Shown in pieces: positions 41,859 to 49,354 of a stretch of 64,000 bases of DNA; the stretch's first letter is position 1; each line of letters starts with the position of its first letter. The stretch comes from Bacteroidota bacterium. GTDB taxonomy: Bacteria; Bacteroidota; Bacteroidia; Palsa-965. The stretch covers positions 153,071-217,070 of the forward strand of contig JACQAM010000006.1 of NCBI GenBank assembly GCA_016194975.1, read 5' to 3'. The position numbers were made by a program, and so were the translations under genes. The notes below the pieces were generated by a model. That model was not told where the DNA came from and did not search any database. It saw only the letters and a list, made by a program, of their open reading frames with translations.

Positions 41859-43376
41859 TCATAACTCCACCAAAACTTTCCACGCTCTGCCAATATTCTC
41901 CGAAATATCTCCTGCAATTACACCGTTCTCCGTAACGGCAGATGCAGAAATATCTCCGGCGAGTCCGTGCAGGTAAACGCCGATCCTGCAACTCTCCAAT
42001 GAAGAATAGCCCTGTGCGCGCAATCCTGTGATAATTCCGGTGAGTACATCTCCGCTTCCGCCGGTTGCCATTCCGGGATTTCCGGAAGAATTGAAATACA
42101 CTTTCCCATCGGGACAAGCAATGGAGGAATACGCACCTTTCAGCACAATGAAAATTCCATTTTTCGCTGCAAGCTCTTTCTGCGTTTTCATACGCTCAAA
42201 ACCATTTTTATGTTTTTGTGTGAGCCGGTCGAATTCTCCGGGATGCGGAGTGAGAATGGTTTCTTTCGGAAGAATGGAAAGCAGGTTTTTATTTTCAGAA
42301 ATAATATTCAACGCATCTGCATCAAGCACCAGCGGGCCGTTGAATGAATTGATCAATTGCCGCAATGCAGTTTCTGTTTCTTTCGCTTTGCCAAGCCCCG
42401 GCCCTGCTCCTATTGCTGCGAATTCTGAAACCGGAATTTTACCGGAAATAAAATCTGTTCCCTCCTGCTCCACCAGCATCGCTTCAGGAACTGCAGTTTG
42501 CATAATGAGATTTCCTTCGCGCGGAACACATGCGCTCACGAGCCCGGCGCCCGAACGCAGGCATGCGCGTGCGCACAGGATGGCTGCTCCCATTTTTCCT
42601 TTGCTGCCGGCGACAATGAGAGCGTGGCCAAAAGTTCCCTTGTGAGAAAATTTTTCACGCGTGTGAAGATTTTTTTTAATTTCTTCTTTCGTATTGAAAT
42701 AAAAAGAAGAATTTATTTGTTCAGGAAAAGATTTGTGAATGCCGATATCAAGAATATGAAAATCGCCGACGAAGGAACTGTTCTCAGAAAAAAGGAACTG
42801 CAGTTTCGGATATTGAAATGTCAATGTAAATTTTGCATGCACCACATGTTTCAGCGAAGAAGAAGAATTATCATCGCCGTTGAGCCCGGAAGGAATGTCA
42901 ATGGAAACGATGGCATTTCCGAACGAATTCATTTTATCAATGAGATGCGCGAATGTTCCGGCAGCTTCTCCTTTGAATCCTGTTCCGGTAAGTGCATCAA
43001 TGATTATTCTTCCTTCGGTTACATTCACCAGTTCTATCGTATCGTCGGTGAGAACAGAAATTTCTGTTTTACCGGATTTTTTCAGCCGCGAAAGATTTTC
43101 ATTGAAATCGGGAGCATCTTCTTTTGAAATACGAAGCAGAAAAACTTTCACATCACATCCCTGTTCCGAAAGTTGCCGCGCTATGGCAAGTCCGTCGCCT
43201 CCATTGTTTCCATTGCCGCAAAATATCCGGAAAGGAAAATTTCTTCCGAATTTTTTCAGGATCCACACCGTGCAGGAAAGCGCTGCACGTTCCATAAGGT
43301 CGATCGAAGCTACCGGTTCATGCGCAATGGTAAATGCATCGGCTTCCTTAGTTTGAGCAACGGAAAGAATTTTCAT
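41859..43376 (-). CDS. nnrD: bifunctional NAD(P)H-hydrate epimerase / ADP-dependent dehydratase
   Basis: 505 residues. Repairs hydrated NADH and NADPH. The N-terminal YjeF/NnrE epimerase (about 1-210) shows FCGNGNNGGDGLAIARQLSE and the later TGTGFKGE; the C-terminal NnrD dehydratase (about 225-500) has ALIVAGSKGKMGAAILCARA, GPGLGKAKETE, TPHPGEFDRL and the catalytic-Asp motif ATGGSGDVLTGIITGL. It is the last gene of a minus-strand run with four small membrane proteins upstream (gap of 7 bases). Confidence 0.94.
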   Translation of the reverse strand: MKILSVAQTKEADAFTIAHEPVASIDLMERAALSCTVWILKKFGRNFPFRIFCGNGNNGGDGLAIARQLSEQGCDVKVFLLRISKEDAPDFNENLSRLKKSGKTEISVLTDDTIELVNVTEGRIIIDALTGTGFKGEAAGTFAHLIDKMNSFGNAIVSIDIPSGLNGDDNSSSSLKHVVHAKFTLTFQYPKLQFLFSENSSFVGDFHILDIGIHKSFPEQINSSFYFNTKEEIKKNLHTREKFSHKGTFGHALIVAGSKGKMGAAILCARACLRSGAGLVSACVPREGNLIMQTAVPEAMLVEQEGTDFISGKIPVSEFAAIGAGPGLGKAKETETALRQLINSFNGPLVLDADALNIISENKNLLSILPKETILTPHPGEFDRLTQKHKNGFERMKTQKELAAKNGIFIVLKGAYSSIACPDGKVYFNSSGNPGMATGGSGDVLTGIITGLRAQGYSSLESCRIGVYLHGLAGDISASAVTENGVIAGDISENIGRAWKVLVEL

Positions 43377-43383
43377 GATCCGA

Positions 43384-43839
43384 TCAGGAAATCGAGATGA
43401 TAAAAATTACAAAAGCGATGATCATGAATCCAAAAAGGCACAGCCCGATTATTCCGCATGTTTTTGCAGCTTTAGCTTTTCTGTAAGAACTTTCATTGTA
43501 ACGTCCCTGCTGAGAAATTTCAATTTCGCGTATTGCACCCGCTCCCATTATGATCGCGCAAATATTCAGAACGATGCCAATGATATTCCAGAACAGGATG
43601 AGGCCAATGATACCGCATACTTGCGCATTCACTGCTTTCTGAAGATCGATAGGTTGATTGCTGATATAAGGATTGTAAGGCGGAACCGGTGGCAAATATG
43701 GATTCTGATTCGGAAGCGGATTCTGCGGGTAAGGTGGTTGCGGCCACTGTGGTTGATATGGATTCTGAAAATGCTGCGGCGGATTCTGGTTCTGTTGATT
43801 CCAGTTCTGGTAGTTCTGATCGAAAGGAGGATTGGACAT
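43384..43839 (-). CDS. small membrane protein, CCC-type paralogue 1
   Basis: 151 residues. The first 65 are Pro/Asn/Gln-rich (QNPPQHFQNPYQPQWPQPP), followed by two membrane helices (QVCGIIGLILFWNIIGIVL and KTCGIIGLCLFGFMIIAF). The same plan recurs at 43865 and 44742: a disordered tail, helix one, an ENP/short link, a conserved SYR/SYSNxKAGRIC-type link, helix two. These resemble what I know as CCC-motif/DUF4190-like membrane proteins of Bacteroidota. Function unknown; co-transcribed with nnrD. Confidence 0.72.
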   Translation of the reverse strand: MSNPPFDQNYQNWNQQNQNPPQHFQNPYQPQWPQPPYPQNPLPNQNPYLPPVPPYNPYISNQPIDLQKAVNAQVCGIIGLILFWNIIGIVLNICAIIMGAGAIREIEISQQGRYNESSYRKAKAAKTCGIIGLCLFGFMIIAFVIFIISIS

Positions 43840-43864
43840 GAATAAAAAATTTAAAAAACTTTTT

Positions 43865-44422
43865 TCAGAAAGAATTACTCAACGAAGAAATGAATGCGAG
43901 TTCCATAACAAAAACGATGAGAATAAGAGCGCCAATGGATAGCCCTATGATCGCACAGATTCTTCCGGCTTTTACATTGCTGTAAGAATTTTCGGAATAA
44001 ACACCTGGATTCATTTCATAAACATTCTTCGCTTTGTTTCCCATCACGAGAGAAGTGATGCCCAGCGCCACACCCACTACACCATAACAGAACGCACCGA
44101 GGATGGAAATTATTCCGAGAACGAGTACCGCACTTGCATTCGGCAGATCGCGCTGTGCCATGTACGGATTATTGTATTGCTGGTACGGATTCTGGTAATA
44201 CTGTTGCTGGTACGGATTCTGGTAATACTGTTGCTGCTGATTATTCTGATAATAATTCTGCTGCGGATTGTAGGGAGAATACTGATTAGGATTCTGCGAA
44301 TACTGGTTGATGTTCTGCGAATACTGGTTAGGATTCTGCGTGTACGGATTTTCCTCGTTTCCCTTTTCCGGTTTTGGCGCATAAGGATTATCATCAGGAG
44401 GATTGTTCGGCGGGTTACTCAT
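43865..44422 (-). CDS. small membrane protein, CCC-type paralogue 2
   Basis: 185 residues. N-terminal 90 residues are a degenerate Tyr/Gln/Asn/Pro repeat (PNQYSQNINQYSQNPNQYS, then QYYQNPYQQ twice). Helix one is VLVLGIISILGAFCYGVVGV, followed by the link NPGVYSENSYSNVKAGRIC and helix two IIGLSIGALILIVFVMELAF. Paralogous to the genes at 43384 and 44742. It begins three bases before the DUF2752 gene ends, in the same operon. Confidence 0.72.
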   Translation of the reverse strand: MSNPPNNPPDDNPYAPKPEKGNEENPYTQNPNQYSQNINQYSQNPNQYSPYNPQQNYYQNNQQQQYYQNPYQQQYYQNPYQQYNNPYMAQRDLPNASAVLVLGIISILGAFCYGVVGVALGITSLVMGNKAKNVYEMNPGVYSENSYSNVKAGRICAIIGLSIGALILIVFVMELAFISSLSNSF

Positions 44423-44425
44423 AGT

Positions 44426-44725
44426 TCAGGACAGGTGATGAATTTCTTTGTAGAGATAACTTACCACGATCACCGCTGCTGAAAAAAAATAGAATCCAAG
44501 TAAAAACATTGTTCCTTTTCTGAATCTGAATTTCAAATGAAGAAAAAGAAAAATGAAAGTGAGGAGCAGTGGAATAAGAGCGGGGTAAATTTTTATGCTT
44601 TCAATAAGATCGCCCCGGAGGAGGAACAGCAACGAGCGCTGAAAACCGCAACCGGGGCAATCGATACCTGTAATGGATTTTATGGGACAAGGAATAAGAT
44701 GATCCTGCAGCCAGTTCAGATCCAT
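44426..44725 (-). CDS. DUF2752-type membrane protein
   Basis: 99 residues. The signature CPIKSITGIDCPGCGFQRSL is that of the DUF2752 family (conserved Cys residues followed by an Arg), then a membrane helix YPALIPLLLTFIFLFLHLKF and a second, LLGFYFFSAAVIVVSYLY. Its role is unknown; the Cys residues near the membrane face suggest metal or redox chemistry. Sits between two CCC-type paralogues, an association I regard as typical for Bacteroidota. Confidence 0.85.
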   Translation of the reverse strand: MDLNWLQDHLIPCPIKSITGIDCPGCGFQRSLLFLLRGDLIESIKIYPALIPLLLTFIFLFLHLKFRFRKGTMFLLGFYFFSAAVIVVSYLYKEIHHLS

Positions 44726-44741
44726 GACAAGATTTTATTTT

Positions 44742-45098
44742 CTACCAGTGAGAACCGAACGCCGAAGCGAGGAACACGATCTCAATGATGTAAATGATCC
44801 AGATGATAGCACCCAGGCAAAGTCCGATGATAGAACAAATACGTCCTGCATTCAGATTTTTGTAAGATGCTTCTTTGTACATGCCGGGATTTGCTTCGTA
44901 GGCACGTTTTGCTGTTCCGGACATAACGAGTCCGATCGTTCCGAGAATTGGGCCGAGTCCGCAGATAGCGATCGAGCAGATTCCCATAACGAGAACGAGT
45001 GTCGCATTCGGAACGTCCATCTGGCCGCCCATCGGGTTGTTCATAAAAGGATTTCCCTGGGGTTGATTCGGAGGAAAGGGAGGATTCTGATTTTCCAT
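44742..45098 (-). CDS. small membrane protein, CCC-type paralogue 3
   Basis: 118 residues. A short Pro/Asn-rich tail (NQNPPFPPNQPQGNPFMNNP), helix one (LVLVMGICSIAICGLGPILG), the link ANPGMYKEASYKNLNAGRIC and helix two (IIGLCLGAIIWIIYIIEIVF). Closest to paralogue 2 in the linker. First gene of the five-gene minus-strand run ending with nnrD. No clear -7 box lies directly upstream. Confidence 0.75.
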   Translation of the reverse strand: MENQNPPFPPNQPQGNPFMNNPMGGQMDVPNATLVLVMGICSIAICGLGPILGTIGLVMSGTAKRAYEANPGMYKEASYKNLNAGRICSIIGLCLGAIIWIIYIIEIVFLASAFGSHW

Positions 45099-45484
45099 AG
45101 TTAGAAGTGGTTTTTTAATTGTTATGCCGACTAAGATATAAAATTACTTAACGCGTGAAAATGAATGATTTTAGCAGTTGAATTGATAAGTTTTATTTCT
45201 TTGATTATCATATACTTATTCGTTTACAATTGTTTATATACGAATATAATTAGTTGGGAACCGAATGCTGTGAAGTCTGACGGGCATCTTTGCACCGTCG
45301 AATCAGAAAAATTGAAATTCGGCAGTTGATAATTGAAGATCAGTTTTTGTATTTATTAATGAGCGTCCTACAGGAGAGTATTTCTCAGAAAAAAAATCAA
45401 CGCAGTATTTAAAAGCACGGAGACTGATCGCCATTATCACTTCACATCTATTCTTTCATTATTAATTTTTAAAAATTATTTTTT
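45099..45484. other. AT-rich intergenic region between divergent genes
   Basis: About 385 bp, very AT-rich between 45120 and 45260. CATCTTTGCACC at 45289-45300 resembles a Bacteroidota -7 box with C for the first T, and could start transcription towards ssb with a leader of about 185 bases. I see no RNA gene or open frame that I can support. Confidence 0.4.
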
Positions 45485-45835
45485 ATGACAATGCTTCGTA
45501 ACAATGTACAACTGATCGGGAATCTGGGAATGAATCCCGAAGTGAAATCAACTTCAACAGGAAAAAAGGTAGCGCGATTCACGCTTGCTAATGTGAATTT
45601 CAAAACGCAGGGAGAAACAAAAACCACTTTTGTAAACTGGTTCAATCTTGTGGCGTGGGAAAAACAGGCGGAGATCGCCGAGCAGTATCTTTATAAAGGA
45701 AGAAAAGTAGGTGTGAACGGACGACTCGCCACACGGAACTGGGTGGACGCCGACGGAAGAAAACATTCCATCACGGAAATTATCGTAAGCGATATCATTA
45801 TGATGGATGAGCCGAAGATTGAAAAGGCGGCTTGA
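45485..45835 (+). CDS. ssb: single-stranded DNA-binding protein, short form
   Basis: 116 residues, an OB fold almost without C-terminal tail. NNVQLIGNLGMNPEVKSTST, KKVARFTLANVNFKTQGET, TTFVNWFNLVAWEKQAEIAE and YLYKGRKVGVNGRLATRNWV are clear SSB. The protein ends MMDEPKIEKAA: the acidic tip (DDDIPF type) that binds partner proteins in the main cellular SSB is missing. Probably a secondary SSB. It lies alone, away from rpsF/rpsR or other replication genes. Confidence 0.9.
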   Translation: MTMLRNNVQLIGNLGMNPEVKSTSTGKKVARFTLANVNFKTQGETKTTFVNWFNLVAWEKQAEIAEQYLYKGRKVGVNGRLATRNWVDADGRKHSITEIIVSDIIMMDEPKIEKAA

Positions 45836-45922
45836 GAAAAAATGCTTCATAACAGTTTTTATCAGCGGCAGTGGTGAGCGGCAGTATATAATAAACCAGG
45901 ATATCTCTAACAACATTGCTCG

Positions 45923-45948
45923 TAACCCCGAACTTAAGTTCGGGGTTA
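45923..45948. repeat. perfect 26-bp palindrome
   Basis: Centre GAACTTAAGTTC with arms TAACCCC and GGGGTTA; perfect symmetry over 26 bases. It lies between the convergent ssb and hydrolase genes, followed at about 45968 by a second small palindrome AGGACTTTAGTCCT. No T-run follows. Confidence 0.85.
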
Positions 45949-46119
45949 ATGAAAACAACGCTGCAAAAGGACTTTAGTCCTGAATGAATCTTTAATCGAT
46001 ATAAACTCAAATGTGATGAAGTTGGAAGAATGCTCCGGCCTATGGCAGATTTTCCTGAAAATTTTTTTTCAAAAAAATAAATTCTCTGACTGCAGCTTTC
46101 CACCTACAACTACTGAAAC

Positions 46120-46887
46120 CTAAATCTCGATCACCAATCCATCATAAGCCAGAAAAATATTCTCCGGCAGATTTTTCTGCACCTCCCCGTGTTTTCCCAT
46201 CTGGTGTGAAATATGAGTAAGAAAAGTTTTTTTGGGGTGAAGTTCTCTTGAAACCGCTATGGCTTGCTCCAGTGTGAAATGAGAAATATGTTTTTCATGG
46301 CGGAGCGCATTCAACACCAGCACTTCACTTCCGTAAATTTTTTTCTTCTCTTCTTCAGCAATGAAATTCGCATCAGTGATGTATGTAAAATTACCGATAC
46401 GGAAACCAAGAACAGGAAGCTGGTGATGCATTACCTCCAGCGGAATAAATGGAATTCCTTCTGCTTCGAACGCGTGATCGGTGATGGTGTGAAAATCGAT
46501 GCGTGGAATTCCGGGATAAGAAGGCGTTTCAAAAATGTAGGAGAATTCTTTCCTGATCGCTTCCTGCACACGATGAGTTGCATAAACCGGCATCGATTTT
46601 TTATGAATGTAATTGAACGCACGCACTTCATCGAGCCCGGCGAGATGATCTTTGTGCTCATGCGTCAGAACTATTGCATCAAGCGTGCGCACCTTTGCAC
46701 GGAGCATCTGCTGCCGGAAATCGGGGCCGGTGTCAATGACAATTTTTTTTTCGTTCGTTTCTATCATCACGGAAGTCCGCAGCCGGTTGTCGCGCGCATC
46801 AGCAGATGTGCACACTTCACACGCGCACCCGATGAGTGGTACACCCTGGGAAGTTCCCGTTCCGAGAAAAGTTATTTTCAATGGCAT
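46120..46887 (-). CDS. metallo-beta-lactamase-fold hydrolase, PhnP-like
   Basis: 255 residues. N-terminus ITFLGTGTSQGVPLIGCACE with the CxC pair of the PhnP/lipoyl-synthase-associated group, the metal motif LTHEHKDHLAGLDEVR, an Asp in TYITDANFI, and the last His in FLTHISHQMGKHGEV. PhnP is a cyclic-phosphate phosphodiesterase; many Bacteroidota members of this type have no known substrate, and no phosphonate genes are here. Start codon is seven bases after a -7-like box. Confidence 0.88.
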   Translation of the reverse strand: MPLKITFLGTGTSQGVPLIGCACEVCTSADARDNRLRTSVMIETNEKKIVIDTGPDFRQQMLRAKVRTLDAIVLTHEHKDHLAGLDEVRAFNYIHKKSMPVYATHRVQEAIRKEFSYIFETPSYPGIPRIDFHTITDHAFEAEGIPFIPLEVMHHQLPVLGFRIGNFTYITDANFIAEEEKKKIYGSEVLVLNALRHEKHISHFTLEQAIAVSRELHPKKTFLTHISHQMGKHGEVQKNLPENIFLAYDGLVIEI

Positions 46888-46894
46888 TCTTCTG

Positions 46895-46902
46895 TAAAGT
46901 TA
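46895..46902 (-). promoter_or_regulatory. -7-like element TAACTTTA, leaderless
   Basis: Last base differs from TAnnTTTG; seven bases before the ATG at 46887. Beyond it the words GATGGAGA (46916-46935) and TCTTCCATCATCC (46987-47006) form an imperfect inverted repeat towards the next gene. Confidence 0.5.
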
Positions 46903-47039
46903 CGCGGTTATGGTTGATGGAGAATGGAGAATGGACTGAAGCATTAAAAGGTAAAATATTTTCTTTGCCGGCTCATTGTACTTCTTCATCTTCCATCATC
47001 CATCTTCCATAAATACCTAATTTTATCTCTCTCCTGAAT

Positions 47040-47462
47040 ATGCCGAACAACAATTACAACGGTGAAGCGATAAAAAAAATGACGGCCATGTTCCGGCCGT
47101 TCAATACGGCTGCATACAACTGGCTCATTGAAAAAAATCTGCGTGAACTGGCGGAAGCCGCGGAATTCATAAAGACGGGAAAGGAAAAGAATTTCCGCTG
47201 GATGATCGATCACAAATATTTCGAAGTGGCTGCATTCTGCAATGCAGTTCGCGGCGACAAAAAAGCATTTCAGTGGTTGATGCAGAACAAAAATATTTTC
47301 TGGGCGGCAACGGCGAATGCTGTGAACAAAGACAAACAGGCGATGGCCTGGCTGAAAGCAAATAATTTAACCGTGTATGCCGATCTTGCTGAAGCGATCA
47401 TCGAATTCGACAAAATGGACAACAGTGATTTTTCGGGATATTATACTGCGCCCGGTAACTGA
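47040..47462 (+). CDS. hypothetical helical protein
   Basis: 140 residues, no signal peptide, all-helical in appearance. Three short segments resemble one another: AAYNWLIEKNLRELAEAAEF, KNFRWMIDHKYFEVAAFCNA, KAFQWLMQNKNIFWAATANA, and a fourth AMAWLKANNLTVYADLAEAI, i.e. about four repeats of roughly 30 residues with a WL/WM pair. This spacing recalls ankyrin- or TPR-like helical hairpins, but no known family is recognised. Single gene, followed by 175 bp with no visible feature. Confidence 0.6.
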   Translation: MPNNNYNGEAIKKMTAMFRPFNTAAYNWLIEKNLRELAEAAEFIKTGKEKNFRWMIDHKYFEVAAFCNAVRGDKKAFQWLMQNKNIFWAATANAVNKDKQAMAWLKANNLTVYADLAEAIIEFDKMDNSDFSGYYTAPGN

Positions 47463-47636
47463 ATTTTATTTCTCCAATAGAGTTTATTCCGAATAAGATA
47501 CTAAATGCGAAACAGGAAACTTTTTGACATTCAAATGAATCAGACTGAGCACCGGGAATGCCTTGCAAATGCTCAGTTTTTAAGAATGGAGCACTTGCAA
47601 TCATTGTTATACAACTCTTAATCGATATAAACTCTA

Positions 47637-47870
47637 ATGAGAATCGTAGGAAATATTCCACATCCCGACATGAGCATCACTGTGTTTCACATGAACGATA
47701 AATTCATTGTGAAATTCGAAGCGGGAATGATGGAACAGGTTTATAAATTTCCGCAGGAAAAATTCGGTGGAATGGATGCGATCCGTGAAGCGATGAATGA
47801 AACGTTCCTGAAAAAAGTAAAAGCGAGATTCAATGAGATGTTTCTGGATATGAAGGGGCTTGGGTTATGA
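47637..47870 (+). CDS. small conserved-looking hypothetical protein
   Basis: 77 residues, no signal. Begins MRIVGNIPHPDMSITVFHMN, a beta hairpin-like start, then DKFIVKFEAGMMEQVYKFPQ and a long helix FLKKVKARFNEMFLDMKG. Balanced composition and dense codon use favour a real gene. I have seen similar short proteins in Bacteroidota without known function. Element B long copy begins 10 bases after the stop. Confidence 0.6.
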   Translation: MRIVGNIPHPDMSITVFHMNDKFIVKFEAGMMEQVYKFPQEKFGGMDAIREAMNETFLKKVKARFNEMFLDMKGLGL

Positions 47871-47880
47871 GTTATGTATG

Positions 47881-48002
47881 GGCATCTCTAATAACTTCGA
47901 ACTGCAGCGTTGGGCTACGTCCTCAAAATCCTCATTTACGAATAGTAAATTCCGGTTTTTCGGACTTGCCCGCCTTGCATTTCTGCGTTTTTAGAGATGC
48001 CC
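47881..48002 (-). mobile_element. miniature inverted-repeat element B, long copy
   Basis: 122 bp from GGGCATCTCTAATAACTTCG to the complement end TTTTTAGAGATGCCC, flanked by the 4-bp repeat GTAT (47877-47880 and 48003-48006). The interior contains a small hairpin ATTTACGAATAGTAAAT. No coding capacity. In opposite orientation to the 60-bp copy at 35078. Confidence 0.9.
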
Positions 48003-48045
48003 GTATTTAAATGATGTGAACAATTACAAACCCGGAATTAGAAGC

Positions 48046-48855
48046 TCACGGATTCACCGGCTTCTTATAGTATTTCATCGCAGTAGGCATGAACGCTTTT
48101 ATATTCGCAATTCGTGTCGCATCATTCGGATGTGTACTCAGGAATTGTATCGGTTGATTCGGACTCACCTGTTGCATTCTTTCCCAGAAAGCGATCGCTT
48201 TATTCGGATCGTAACCGGCCATTGCCATAAAACACAATCCTAATTTATCGGCTTCTGTTTCGTGCTTGCGCGAATACGCGAGCGCGCCGAGCGTAGTGCT
48301 TGCTCCATAAACCTGGTTGAAAATATTTGCGGTCTGTTCCGCTTGTGTCGAAAGTGCAACATTCAAAGCCACTCCTCCCATTTGTATCGCGAGCTGTTCA
48401 CTCATACGCTCGTTCCCGTGACGCGCAATGGCGTGCGCGATCTCGTGGCCAAGTACCACTGCAAGTCCGTCTTCATCTTTTGTGATCGGGAGAAGCGCAT
48501 TGTACACCACAACTTTTCCGCCGGGCATACACCATGCATTCACTTCATCACTCTGCACGAGATTGAAAATCCAGAAGTAACCATTCACACGTTTCGACTG
48601 GTTATGTGTTTTGAGATAATTCACGATCGCATCAGAGATCTTCTTCCCTACTCTGTTCACAAGCACAGCGCCGGAATCGGGCTGATGAATGACGGTGTGC
48701 GCTGCAATGAATTTATTGTACTCCTGCGTACTCAGGTAAAGCATTTCCGATTCAGGAATGAGATTGAACTGTCGCCGGTTCGTGATCGGAACCCTGGAAC
48801 ACGAGAAAGAAAAAAATACCGTAAGTAAAAATGTGAATGAAAATATCCGTTTCAT
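48046..48855 (-). CDS. M48-family metallopeptidase lipoprotein
   Basis: 269 residues from ATG 48855, the start that gives a lipoprotein signal (MKRIFSFTFLLTVFFSFSC, lipobox SFSC). Zinc motif VVLGHEIAHAIARHGNERM with HExxH, third ligand in RKHETEADKLGL. This is the Oma1/BepA-like group of periplasmic proteases attached to the outer membrane, thought to handle damaged envelope proteins. The gene starts 10 bases after the clpS stop, so the two are co-transcribed. Confidence 0.92.
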   Translation of the reverse strand: MKRIFSFTFLLTVFFSFSCSRVPITNRRQFNLIPESEMLYLSTQEYNKFIAAHTVIHQPDSGAVLVNRVGKKISDAIVNYLKTHNQSKRVNGYFWIFNLVQSDEVNAWCMPGGKVVVYNALLPITKDEDGLAVVLGHEIAHAIARHGNERMSEQLAIQMGGVALNVALSTQAEQTANIFNQVYGASTTLGALAYSRKHETEADKLGLCFMAMAGYDPNKAIAFWERMQQVSPNQPIQFLSTHPNDATRIANIKAFMPTAMKYYKKPVNP

Positions 48856-48865
48856 AAAAGAGAAT

Positions 48866-49135
48866 TTATTCGATGCGTGCAGAGATACCGCGCTCAAGAA
48901 TAGTTTCGCAAACCGGAATGAGGTCTTCCATCGATCCACGCTTCACCCCGCATTTTCCGGTATTGTGGATCAGTAATGCGCATTGCTCTGCCTGCAGTGC
49001 ATTGTGCCCGCAAACTTCCATGAGTGTTTTAATCACCCAATCGAACGTATTCACATCATCATTATACACAATGAGATCATGAATATCTGTAAGTTGTTCT
49101 TCGAGTAAAGTAATTTCCTGCTGTTGTGTTTTCAT
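48866..49135 (-). CDS. clpS: ATP-dependent Clp protease adaptor ClpS
   Basis: 89 residues. ClpS brings N-end-rule substrates to ClpAP/ClpCP. Seen are the substrate-pocket start LIVYNDDVNTFDWVIKTLME (the NDD motif and a hydrophobic pocket) and the helix EQCALLIHNTGKCGVKRGSM with the conserved His. The N-terminal extension is short, as in other Bacteroidota. First gene of a pair with an M48 protease; a TAACTTTA sequence lies about 45 bases before the start. Confidence 0.9.
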   Translation of the reverse strand: MKTQQQEITLLEEQLTDIHDLIVYNDDVNTFDWVIKTLMEVCGHNALQAEQCALLIHNTGKCGVKRGSMEDLIPVCETILERGISARIE

Positions 49136-49147
49136 GGGAGTACGAAA

Positions 49148-49165
49148 TCCCGATAGCTATCGGGA
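49148..49165. repeat. CCCGATA palindrome (copy 2)
   Basis: TCCCGATAGCTATCGGGA, perfectly symmetric, 12 bases upstream of the clpS start and followed by CGAAAATT as in copy 1. Confidence 0.8.
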
Positions 49166-49224
49166 CGAAAATTCTACTTAAAGTTACGAAATGCGAATGA
49201 ATACGAAATTAGTTTTCTCCACGG

Positions 49225-49354
49225 GATAGTGGGTCAGTTTGAAAATTCTTAGCGCCTTAGCGTCTTTGCGGTTTAATAAAAGAATGGTTTAGGAACCGCC
49301 CTTCAATTCTTCAGGGCAGGCTGCGGCGCCAAGGCGCGAAGTTGAATCGGAAAA
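49225..49354 (-). mobile_element. element A, copy 3 (one end truncated)
   Basis: Same element as at 25828 and 29272 in reverse orientation: GATAGTGGGTCAGTTTG at one end and the AGCGCCTTAGCGTCTTTGCG core. The other end lacks the expected TTTCAAACTGAGCC and stops within bases of the stop codon of the 2005-residue gene (49355). Confidence 0.8.

Noticed and set aside
42498..43127. Plus-strand open frame of 209 codons opposite nnrD
   Set aside because: Shadow frame; the minus strand carries all NnrE/NnrD motifs.
45099..45484. Structured RNA or riboswitch upstream of ssb
   Set aside because: AT-rich region without a recognisable motif; a covariance-model search (Rfam) would be needed to support one.
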